A DNA stretch of 64,000 bases from Tenodera sinensis (lineage: Eukaryota > Arthropoda > Insecta > Mantodea > Mantidae): NCBI GenBank assembly GCA_030765045.1, contig CM060965.1, forward strand, positions 61,718,787 to 61,782,786, read 5' to 3'. Shown here one piece after another: positions 54,285 to 64,000 of this stretch. The translations under genes and the position numbers were made by a program. The notes beneath the pieces are model-generated. The model saw only the letters and a program-made list of their open reading frames with translations, searched no databases and was not told the origin of the DNA. Numbering within the stretch: the first letter of the stretch is position 1; every line of letters starts with the position of its first letter.

Positions 54285-55782
54285 CACTGGTGTGCAAAAC
54301 TTAAGGACAAAAGTACTATTCGCATGCTGTAACAATGCCAAGTAACAGAGTTCGATGAAATTTGAATCATAGAGATAACTGCTACACTAGTTAACTAAAA
54401 GAAATATGCAATGAGACGAACAGAGGTGACACATTTATTCATGGACAATAAGCTACACTAAAGCCACTACGACATATGATGACCCTCTACATTTCCAAAA
54501 ACCGAGTACATGGGGCTTAAAAAGATGTATGATCACCACGAACAGCAATGCATACTCTGCATCGTGCTTCTATGTTGGTCACAAGGTTGGTAAGGAGTTC
54601 TTGTGGTGGGGCGTTCCATTCCTCCACCAGCGCTGTTGACAACTGTTGGTTGGTGCATGTGGGCGTGCTACAGTGCATCTCCCCAAAGCATCCTAAACTT
54701 GTTCGATGGGATTTAAATAGGTGGAAAGGGCAGGTCACTCCATTCGCCGAATATCGTCTCGTTCCAAGAGATCCTTCACCTGCGCTGTTCGATACGGTCA
54801 CGCATTGTCATCCATAAACATGAAGTCAGGGCGACTACACTCCTGAAAAGACGCACATGGGAACGTTGTCCTGTGAGCGTACCGTGTTCAAAGATTTGGA
54901 GGTCGGTGCAACCACGCAACAATGCCTCCTTAAACCATAACACCTGGGCTATTAAAACGATCATGTTTAAGGATGTTCCTGGGTGCATTACATGTTCCCA
55001 CCTCTCGCCACATGAGGGTACGTCGAGAATCACTACTCAGACTGAATCTGCTCTCATCCGAGAAGAGCACGCGACCCCATTCTTGGTTGGTCCAATTTTC
55101 GTGCTCTTGAGACCATCGCAAACGGTGCCACCATGTGCGGGTGTCAATGGAGCACTACGTACTGGCCGTCGGACAAAAAGATCACTCTGTGCAGTTGCCG
55201 TGCCACTGTGTAGCGTGAGATTGAGTGCCTAGCAGTCCTATTAAATGTGATGCAATTGCACCCATTGTTTGGCGTGGATCCTTTCTTGCCTGTAGCACAA
55301 TGTAGCAGTCATCTGCTGCTGTAGTTGAGCGTGGCCGACACCTCCTCTCCTTAGGATAGCAGTGCCTGAAGTTTGGAAGGCTCCTCATGCACGTGAAACA
55401 ATGCTGTGAGCAGTACCAAACTCCTCGGCAACACTCGTCACATTTCGTTCTTCTTACAGTTTCCCAATGATTCTTCCTCGTGTGAAGACATCCAATGTTG
55501 TCTACGGGTCATGTTGCAATGAAGAACACCACTATAGTGCACAGTAACAGCTCGTTGGTTGCCACACACTGTCTTGTCCTATCTCGTCAATTGCCCAGAG
55601 TTGCGGGAACAGACTCACTTGGCACTATAGACTCGCTACACTCATACCATACGACATCCAGCTTTCTGTGTACGTGTGAGAGATCTCTGGTAACATGCTT
55701 CCGCACTTTCATTTACTTCCACCAAGTAGTTCATATGTTATGTTAATTTATCCATCTCGTCCATAGGTTTTGCGCACCAGCG
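54285..55782 (-). mobile_element. Tc1-type transposon with both inverted repeats
   Basis: 1498 bp between TA dinucleotides (54283-54284, 55783-55784). The left end is CACTGGTGTGCAAAACTTAAGGAC and the right end is the complement of CGCTGGTGCGCAAAACCTATGGAC. The transposase lies on the - strand and is broken. Confidence 0.88.
54530..55520 (-). pseudogene. Tc1 transposase, frameshifted
   Basis: Segments on the - strand, in order, are GRIIGKL..ERNVTSVAEEFGT (HTH), RPRSTTAADDCYIVLQARKD (second HTH with GRPR-like hook), ENWTNQEWGRVLFSDESRFS (first catalytic Asp) and SCLWMTMRDRIEQ. The last is a frame-shifted form of the second Asp block, normally F-x-D-D-N-A. ALVEEWNAPPQELLTNLVTN with IEARCRVCIAVRGDH forms the C-terminus. 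At least two frameshifts and several stops disable it. Confidence 0.85.
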
Positions 55783-55799
55783 TAGAATACTTCCTCATA

Positions 55800-55904
55800 T
55801 CCATTTAGTAAACAAATTTAGGACTAAAAGCAAACAAAATGCTCCTACCGTTTTGTTACACACAATAATTGTTAGTGTACACCAATGTTGACGAATTACT
55901 TAAG
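55800..55904. other. Short unassigned spacer
   Basis: Nothing identified. Confidence 0.3.
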
Positions 55905-56079
55905 ATAGCATTTAGTAAAAATTGCCAGAACCATTTTTGAGGAAAATAAGATATATTTTTGAGGAAATAAAACAACTGATTATTCCTTAGTTTTTAGGAT
56001 GGAGAGAAGCTCAAGAAAATCTTCCCTTTGCATCCTTAAAAGTTGGGCTAAGCTTATTACAAATACACACACATACACA

Positions 56080-56154
<75 letters not shown>

Positions 56155-56275
56155 GAGGATCTTTTTCTTCCTTTCTTTCTTTTTTTAAACAACTCTTTCT
56201 CAGGAGACCTTGAAACGAATAATTCCAATTAAATCTCGATATCGAATTTTGGGTCGAATGCAAGATAAATGACAG
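55905..56275 (-). repeat. Family A repeat, diverged (A13), with CA/TC microsatellite
   Basis: AGCATTTAGTAAAAATTGCC, CCATTTTTGAGGAAAATAAG and, after the microsatellite, ATCTCGATATCGAATTTTGG and ACAGAGAAATTAA follow family A order. The core is again replaced by CA and TC runs (56065-56153). Confidence 0.65.
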
Positions 56276-57050
56276 AGAAATTAAACGAACGGATTCATGC
56301 AATTGGATTAACACTTGTCTTTTATTGATTCCGATCCAACTCACAGAATTCATTTGTAGCATAAGAAAGGGTGCCAAAATAGTTTATTTTCACAAAGTCG
56401 GAGGCATGCCAAACATAACATGTTAACTTTCTCAACTAATGGTCACTCTTGCCTGACGTAACCAGGTCACTTGTTTTGAAATTTACCAACGAAATAGAAC
56501 AGAAGGCGCATGGGCAACATAATATCACTTGACAAATTCTAAAGGTGCTGATCTTTAGCTTAGATGTTACAATTCTGCAGCACCTGAAAGAGCATTGTGC
56601 AGACGTAACGATGTTTGACAATGTAGTGGTGATAACAGTCGTTTTACAAGCTGCTAAAAGTTTGGAGTTAATGAGTTAGTATGCCTTAGTGTGCGTTTCA
56701 TTAACAACCAATATGTTTGCATCTCCTACACTCTAAGGTGTAACCCCCAAAGCAGTTAAGCACAAATGAAAAAGAAACAAGTTGTTGGAGAATTGCCAAT
56801 TTTGAAAGTTTAGATTTTAATGCATATCAGATTAAACTGTTTTAGATTATCATACACAAGGTTAAATTACAAGTATTTTGTACTACTCAAATTTTATTTC
56901 TTTTTTATTGTAATTTTTAAAAGCAGTTAAAATGGCATCTCGGTTGAAAATACATTTTAGCATCTAATATATTTGTTAATTTAATATATTATTTATTAGT
57001 TGTTTGAAGAAGTTTCAACATGTACTAATTAGTTTGTTGTGTGCTTTATA
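56276..57050. other. No gene recognised
   Basis: AT-rich; nothing identified. Confidence 0.45.
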
Positions 57051-57051
57051 T

Positions 57052-57826
57052 TGTGATGCTGGGCGCAATGCAAAACAAAGGACTATCGGAGATTAGCTAC
57101 TTCACACCACATGCCAGACCGGCGAGTAAACAAAGGCGCAAGGTCAAGCCCTCACACCACTCACGTGAGTGAACACTTGACTAACAACAATGAAGCCACT
57201 GTACAAAAAGAGATTTTCTCCGGAGCCTTCAAATCTGGCCCAGACCGATGGTGTGCTTAAAAACGATAGCTCCATGTCAGTAGATTTACTGGCATGTAAA
57301 AGAACTCCTGCGGGACAAAATTCCGAAACACCGGCGACGCTGATGTGGTCCTGGCAATTTACAGCGTGGTTGAACAACATATGTTATTTTCTCTGGAGCC
57401 TTCGAGAAAGATCTGGCTGCGTCACCTGCGACGGGTTTGTGGAGATCGAGAAAGATCCATGTGACGTAACCCCCTCTATGTGAGACGAGGAAACAGTAAA
57501 GGAGAGAGTGAGAGTTACAGACATGAGTCAATCAGTGTGTCAATGAGTGCGAGATAGCTGTGTGTGTGTGGTACGTCGCATTGAAGTAAAGAATATTTAA
57601 CGAGCGTCGAGTGATTGTAACGTCACAGTTAGTGTATGACACAGAAAGTGAAGAAAGACACAGAAAGGACCGAGCAAGGTTACGAGAAGTAAAAATTATG
57701 AGTTGTGATAGCAAGAATGGCTGTAGACTGTGTTAACGACGAGAACTAAACGTGTTTGTGCGAAATTTTAGAAGACAATAAAGTGATGGAAAAGTAACTG
57801 GACTGGATTTTGTCGTCTTTGCTACA
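57052..57826 (+). mobile_element. LTR followed by primer-binding site
   Basis: The probable LTR runs from TGTGATGCTGGGCGC to TTTGCTACA (TG..CA ends), with AATAAA at 57777-57782. Directly after it comes TTGGTGTCAGAAGTGGGA, a typical tRNA-primer-binding site of insect LTR retrotransposons. The internal domain is not found downstream, so the element is truncated. A SINE1 copy (57231-57386) is inserted in it. Confidence 0.6.
57231..57386 (+). mobile_element. SINE1, head-truncated, inside the LTR
   Basis: Flanked by TTTTCTCCGGAGCCTTC (57214-57230) and TTTTCTCTGGAGCCTTC (57387-57403), a 17-bp duplication with one change. It begins in the B box (AAATCTGGCCCAGACCGATG) and ends TTGAACAACATATG. Confidence 0.88.
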
Positions 57827-57827
57827 T

Positions 57828-57844
57828 TGGTGTCAGAAGTGGGA
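57828..57844 (+). promoter_or_regulatory. Primer-binding site of LTR retrotransposon
   Basis: TGGTGTCAGAAGTGGGA begins two bases after the LTR end. It should pair with the 3' end of a host tRNA to prime minus-strand synthesis; which tRNA I cannot say. Confidence 0.55.
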
Positions 57845-57849
57845 TTCGT

Positions 57850-59274
57850 TAATTTTGTCACAATACTTAAAATTTTTTGTGTACTTTTTCGATTAACAAT
57901 AGTTAATATTGCACTGTATAACTCGAAGGCTTATTGGACATTTGTATGAAACTTTTATACGCGTGGACAGTTTTTCGCATCATCTCATTTCCTGTTTTTT
58001 CACCTTATGCTTATTTTTTATCAACAATTGCTGGTTTGCTACTTGTAGTCATTTTTAAATCACAATTTCTGAAGTATGTTTTTAAACATACATCTGCGTT
58101 GTCAGGATCATCATAGCATCCATCATAATGCACTATGATACTTGTATATTTTAGTATATGAATAGTTCAAGAGAAAATGGAGAAATAACTTGATAAAATT
58201 AATATTCATGAAGTAGACGTTTAATGTGTCTTTAAAATTTCAGTAAGTCGCAAATACAAATTATGGAAATAGTTTTCCTTAATTGATAGTCTCTAATTTG
58301 CATAAATTATTTTGACTCGCAATATAGTTCTGCCAGTATAATATTTCTGTTTTCATGTTGTATGTTTTCCTTGACTTCTTCCAATGCGTGAGAATTTGCT
58401 TTGTCACAAAGCTGTCATACAATAAATGTCACTCGACTGGAGCGAGAAGGTCATTGTATACCAGCACTGATCTATTCACTCCATGTTCTATCATAGGCAG
58501 GTGGCCGCATGTGGGCCGAGATGCAAACCCCCCTGTTGCAGTATGCACAGCATGCTGTGGTAAATACATTTTGGAAGCCCGAAATAAAGGCGCTACTATG
58601 GTATATTGCAAAATAAGGATGGCAAGTGAGTTTTACTGGACCGTGTAAAAGGTTGAAAAGACAAAATGTAGTCGTTCCTTTTCAGCTTCCTAGGGTTAGT
58701 AAAAACACTTAACACGCATGTGTTGCATACAATTTTTTGGGAGATAATTGGTAAATTAGTATGGCGTATGAATGAAATGTGAAAAGCCATGATGGTTGAA
58801 CTTAATTTCCTTTCATTATTCAGACCATAAGCTATCCGGAAATTTCAATATTTCACTCCTACTTACAAAATACGCAAGCGATGTTTTTTCATTTATTCAT
58901 GCTTTCTCTCCAGTCAACCAATTTTTAAAAATGCTCGAGCATCTTTCGCATCTCTCTTTAGATTTTTCAGGTATAAGAAAAGTAGAGCCTATTTTCCAAT
59001 TTTCTTGGATTTCAAAATCAACACACTCATTCAAGTTAGTCGCCATAATTACTATGGATAATTGATGATTTGAACATGGCCTACTCTGTTTATCTCGCGG
59101 AACGTGTATTAAGATTCCGTGACTCCTCATAATATCTTTGATCGCCAACAATGAAAGTTGGGCCGATTCCAGTGCTTTATTCTTTTAAATTATAACGTAT
59201 GCAGTATAAATAAGTAAAAGCACAATTATTGAGGTGGTAAAAATCAACAAGTAGGTTTAATTATATTTTATATC
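57850..59274. other. No gene recognised
   Basis: AT-rich with one less AT-rich patch (58430-58610). No domain or repeat of this window. Frames of 60-97 codons are not recognisable. Confidence 0.45.
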
Positions 59275-59288
59275 TGTATTAATCAAAA

Positions 59289-59606
59289 GATGGTGGCCTC
59301 CGTAGCGCACCTGCCTCTGGCGTGGAGGACCCGGGTTCGATCCCCGGTACCGGCATGGGATTTTTGCTCCCCTGGGAGGTCTGGTACGGGGTGCATTATG
59401 CCTCGTTAGGTCCCTGAGAGGCCAATTGAGAAACTATCCTGATATATATTCCCTAATGGGTCAAGCAGTCGCCTTACGGTCGGGGGAGTCAGCGTGTTGA
59501 CACCCGCCACCCCCAACCTGCACTCCTCCATGGCCTTGGCGGCGGCTGGAGAACGCAACGGCCGGGCGATGAGAGTAACCTCTGCATAGAGACGCCCTAG
59601 GTATTA
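59289..59606 (+). mobile_element. SINE3, 318 bp, tRNA-headed
   Basis: Perfect 14-bp duplication TGTATTAATCAAAA (59275-59288, 59607-59620). The head is ATGGTGGCCTCCGTAGCGCA; the T-arm CCGGGTTCGATCCCCGG has five perfect pairs. The body includes TTTTTGCTCCCCTGGGAGGT and GGGGGAGTCAGCGTGTTGAC, ending GACGCCCTAGGTATTA. It is much richer in G+C than the flanks. Confidence 0.85.
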
Positions 59607-59620
59607 TGTATTAATCAAAA

Positions 59621-60074
59621 TATTAAGTTTAAGGGTATGAAAATGCCAGCAACCTAGGCCTTAAAAATAAATACAGGATGGTCAGTTAAGTTGGTAGATG
59701 TGAATACGAGATAATTCACCTGCAATGTCAATATAACCGGAAAGACCATGAAATTGTACGTCTCCCGAAAATAATTTAATGATACTTGAAATCATCCTTC
59801 TCGTTTTCAGAAATTCTGGAGAGCATTTTCTCCTTTATTCGTCTCATGAACTAAGTGAATACAGATTTTATGGCTCCATACAGCATTGTTCTAAATACAG
59901 TTACAATAGTATTAGGCGATCGTCTTCCTCTCTAGCTACTGCGTTACAAGCAGAAATGTTCTTGCTTTTACAAAACTCAGCATGTAGTAATGTGCTTTTG
60001 GTAGCTACAAGAAACTTTTGCTTGGAACAAAGTGTTTAGGAAGAGAAATAACTGTTATTTTAGTGTCCACTCCA
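59621..60074. other. No gene recognised
   Basis: Nothing identified. Confidence 0.4.
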
Positions 60075-60885
60075 CGAGGACTGGAAAGAAATAAGTGGCA
60101 ACACTGTTTTATCTCCGCACAGTGATTTTTTTGGTAGTGCTTAACGCCCGCTTTTATTGCGGCACCGCAGGCGGTGACACGGATGATATATGGAACAAAG
60201 ATGGAGCACCGTGGAATGAGTTGGCGGGGTAAACTGGAGAACACGGAGGAAACTTGGAAATAAATAAAGATCGAAGTGGCCCGTGAAAAAAAAAAAAAAA
60301 AAAAAAAAAAAGGCCGGTGAATGTCACTCTGGGCTATGTGAGGCATGTGGGAATGAGGCTATGCTGTATCAGACTGTGGCAAGTTGGGTTGCAGCTTTTC
60401 GTGCAGGCCGTGATAACGTACGTCAGGAACCTGGTGGAGGTCAACATGGGATAGAAAACAGCGTCATTGAATTGATTCAATCTTTGCTGCATGTAGATAT
60501 CATCAGAAGCATCATCTTCGCAGGACAATATCCGTAATCACAACGTAGCAGCTTTACAGAACCTATTTGCACGATGGGGATGGGAGGTTCTAGAGCACCC
60601 ATCCTATTCACCAGACATGAGTACGTATGGCTTTCACCTGTATCCTAAGATGAAAGAACCACTGCGAGGGATATGTTTCCGCACCATAGAGGCCATACTT
60701 CGTGCTATAGGGCACTGTTGTAGACATCACCAAAGACAGCACTTCTGCTCTTACACTGCGACTTCCCCATATCTGGCAATGGGTGGAACATGTGGCAGAA
60801 TGCCTGTAAAAATATCATGATTGAACATTAAATATGTGGTTCACACAATATTTATATGTTGCCACTTATTTCTTTCCAGCTCTCG
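60075..60885 (+). mobile_element. Mariner element, internally deleted, with a poly(A) insert
   Basis: The ends CGAGGACTGGAAAGAAATAA and the complement of the right end (CGAGAGCTGGAAAGAAATAA) form ~29 bp inverted repeats. TA flanks the right end and CA (degraded TA) the left. The transposase on the + strand reads SGLCEACGNEAMLYQTVASW and VAAFRAGRDNVRQEPGGGQ (mariner HTH). It then jumps near 60505-60520 to QDNIRNHNVAALQNLFARWG with EVLEHPSYSPDMS, ending at the stop near 60818. The first catalytic Asp region is deleted. Confidence 0.8.
60128..60311 (+). mobile_element. Retroposed sequence with 26-A tail inside mariner
   Basis: GGTAGTGCTTAACGCCCGCT begins a non-mariner segment. It ends GGAAATAAATAAAGATCG..CCGTG followed by 26 A (60286-60311). 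AATAAA about 20 bp before the A-run indicates reverse transcription of a polyadenylated transcript. The target duplication was not resolved. Confidence 0.55.
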
Positions 60886-60889
60886 TATC

Positions 60890-61495
60890 TAGGAATCAAT
60901 ATGCATGTCTTTTGGTATTAAAATGGTGTAAACATAAGGTTAAAACAAGAGATGCGACATCGTATTTTTGGATTCACCGATTTGATTGTTGAGTACCAAT
61001 TCTCTATATTTAATTTATAAAAAAATTGATAAAAATAGTTTATTCAATGAATTAGTGTGAAAATATGTAAATTTGTTGTATAAACATGTGCAAGTGTATA
61101 CCAAATTTTGTAAAAACTGTAACAGCAACTTTTACTGTTTAGCAACATTTTCAAAACTAGAAATTCTCTATCTCTTTCTTTCTTTAATTTAAATAAAGCT
61201 ACATCTTATATATCTTTTATTATCAAAGGTGATAATGATGATAATACCATCTTTGTTTATTTTCGTAGTAATTATATCAGGTGGCCCACGCAAGCTGTCT
61301 TTGGTGTGTAGATAACCCTTCGTGAGAGCTGAAGAACTCGACGGCGTAATTCGTAACAAGCGCGTACCAGTGGCGGTAGCGAACTTTGTTCTGCTTATAA
61401 GAAAGGACAAGTTTGAACTATCGTGTGTAGTCCGTGATAATAGACAAGAACAGTCTTAGACTATTTTCTACTTTACTTACAAGGACCTTATTTTC
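60890..61495. other. No gene recognised
   Basis: 61270-61440 is richer in CpG and may be part of an unidentified element; otherwise AT-rich. Confidence 0.35.
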
Positions 61496-61497
61496 CA

Positions 61498-62430
<933 letters not shown>

Positions 62431-62463
62431 ATAAAGACTCGGAAATGGTTAAGTCAAACAATT

Positions 62464-62838
62464 TTTATTGAAAACAAGTTGTGTGGCTTAACGAAATCTA
62501 AATTTTTTGTACAGGAAGTTTTTGGCTATCTCTTGCGGTTTATATGTTATAAAATTTCATCAAGAACGAATAGTTCACACGCCATTCCCAGAAAATTCAA
62601 ATACGTATATACATTTAATTCATGACGCAAATATCTTAAACATGAGGTATTTAAAACAAAATCCTTAGAGTAATTTTTGAGAAAATAAGAAAGATCGAAA
62701 CATTTTCCATGTAAAGGGTAGTTTGGAGTGTGGGATTTATGGAGCCTCAGAACATGCATTTTCGGTGAAATCTCGGGTATCGGATTTTTGGGTGGAATTC
62801 AGTGCTTTTATTTAGTATAGGTAAGTAATAGAGAAAGT
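62464..62838 (-). repeat. Family A 5' half, diverged (A14)
   Basis: AACGAAATCTAAATTTTTTG, CATTTTCCATGTAAAGGGTA, GGTGAAATCTCGGGTATCGG and AATAGAGAAAGT in reverse orientation. The GTCT core is deleted. Confidence 0.75.
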
Positions 62839-62839
62839 A

Positions 62840-64000
62840 ATAGTTTTTGAGCACTTGGATACAAAAGAAGTGAGATAAAACATAGTGGCAGATATCTGGA
62901 TTCTAATTCTTAGCGGAGAGGAAGAAAAGGATTAAACTTAGGTAGCTTGGGAGTTCCATTAAACTATTTCAACAACAAAGCAAACGTAAAGTTCAACAAG
63001 GGAGGTTTTAAAACACCTATTGCTGGCATAAACATCAGTATATTTGTTTATGTACACACTTTATTGCACAAAACCCAGTTTTGCAAAACATTACGATGAA
63101 ACATGAAACCACAAAACTCTTGCCACTAAAACAGTTTGATTCACAACATCAGATTTTGCGTCCTTGGATTTCTGCGCATACACAACTGACACAAAATATT
63201 ACCCTAGAGGTAACGTATACAGTGAAAGTCTGTTCATATTTTCTTTTTTATCATTACATCCCGTAAATATCATGTTTTTCATGGCATGTCAAGTTTAAAT
63301 TTAATTTTATTCTTTAGTTTTTAATTTTAAAGCTTTCTTATAACTATGAAGTCCATAAATAAAACACCAGATGCAAGAATTAATGTTTGTACAATATTTT
63401 ACTAATATCTACAGGTATTTTCTTCGTGTTTTCTTTTCTTCTTTTAAAACAATTGTTGATTCTGGTCTTCATAGGGATTTGAAACATTTTTTTGTATAGT
63501 TAAGTTTCCTTTTGGTTCATATGATTATCATCAAAGCGACTCGCTTCTATACTACGATGTAACCATTTCAGTTCATTCCACACGTCCAAAACCTTTCACA
63601 CTATCAGATAAGTTGAAGTTCTTTCTACACACAACATCCAATGACGATTCGCCTCAACCAATCCTGAGCTCACAAAAATATATATGTATAGTTATGTAAA
63701 ATACTTATTCGTATAGCCAAGTTCAATTTTGATAACATATTTAATCACAAACCGAGGTGAAACAGATGATCGGCTTCTCAAAATTACATTTGCCACTAAT
63801 GATAACACACAAGCTTTCTTATGTTCTCTTAAATACTTTAGACAAAGAACATTTTAAGTCAAATCAACTTAAAGAGTTAGTGCCATCTTTACTGAAGACA
63901 TGGCTTCACATGTAAACAACAATGTAATATTATTCACTGTTTTAACTTTTCTACACTGAACACAGTTAAGGTTGGAGAGTTCATTTGATTGTTACCTAAC
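62840..64000. other. No gene recognised
   Basis: AT-rich end of the window; nothing identified. Confidence 0.45.

Noticed and set aside
54548..55232. Open frames on the + strand across the Tc1 element
   Set aside because: Shadows of the antisense transposase.

Overview
This is a eukaryotic nuclear window, AT-rich, with short exons, large introns and a very high load of transposable elements. The two recognisable genes are insect-like, and the mix of Tc1/mariner, hAT, Penelope-like, Jockey-type and tRNA-SINE elements also fits an insect. The genome looks large and old, possibly a polyneopteran such as a cockroach, termite or stick insect. That last step is inference from repeat content; I cannot name a species.

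Two host genes are convincing. On the + strand, mRpL24 (mitochondrial ribosomal protein uL24m) runs from 3482 to 15803 in five coding exons (3482-3577, 3769-3954, 9122-9324, 14257-14393, 15667-15803). All phases are consistent and the model gives 252 residues. On the - strand, cytosolic malate dehydrogenase MDH1 has four certain exons (35263-34931, 33133-32795, 28028-27804, 22812-22714). A likely first coding exon at 44614-44612 contributes only the initiator Met, for 332 residues in total. The genes converge, with about 6.9 kb between their stop codons. mRpL24 serves mitochondrial translation and Mdh1 serves the malate-aspartate shuttle; no operon-like link is implied.

The rest is repeat-derived, much of it nested. 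Repeat family A (about 14 copies, about 850 bp when complete) has a terminal palindrome, subterminal inverted repeats and a GTCT/CA-rich core, and looks like a Helentron-associated (DINE-1-like) element. Family B (about 540 bp) is a non-autonomous retroelement whose 3' end is the last ~19 codons plus tail of a Jockey-type LINE that is itself present here. SINE1 (about 225 bp, tRNA head), SINE2 (a composite tRNA-like element with inverted repeats) and two further tRNA-headed SINEs occur. Penelope-like elements with GIY-YIG domains, two ~745 bp solo LTRs with 4-bp target duplications, one LTR with a primer-binding site, a Tc1 element with both inverted repeats, an internally deleted mariner, a hAT MITE, a mariner MITE, and a 0.9 kb AT-rich foldback element complete the list.

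Layout: 1-3.4 kb transposase relic and SINE pieces; 3.5-15.8 kb mRpL24 with hAT, Penelope and nested LINE remnants in its introns; 16-21.2 kb tandem family A copies, nested SINE/LTR and a possible LTR; 22.7-44.6 kb MDH1 with repeat-filled introns, including a 362 bp ATT microsatellite; 45-64 kb no host gene recognised, only mobile elements, microsatellites and unassigned AT-rich DNA. I see no CRISPR, rRNA or convincing functional tRNA. The most interesting material is the set of nested insertions whose empty sites can be rebuilt from target-site duplications, the non-autonomous/autonomous retroelement pair B/LINE, and the SINE2 copies in which an internal segment lies in opposite orientations.
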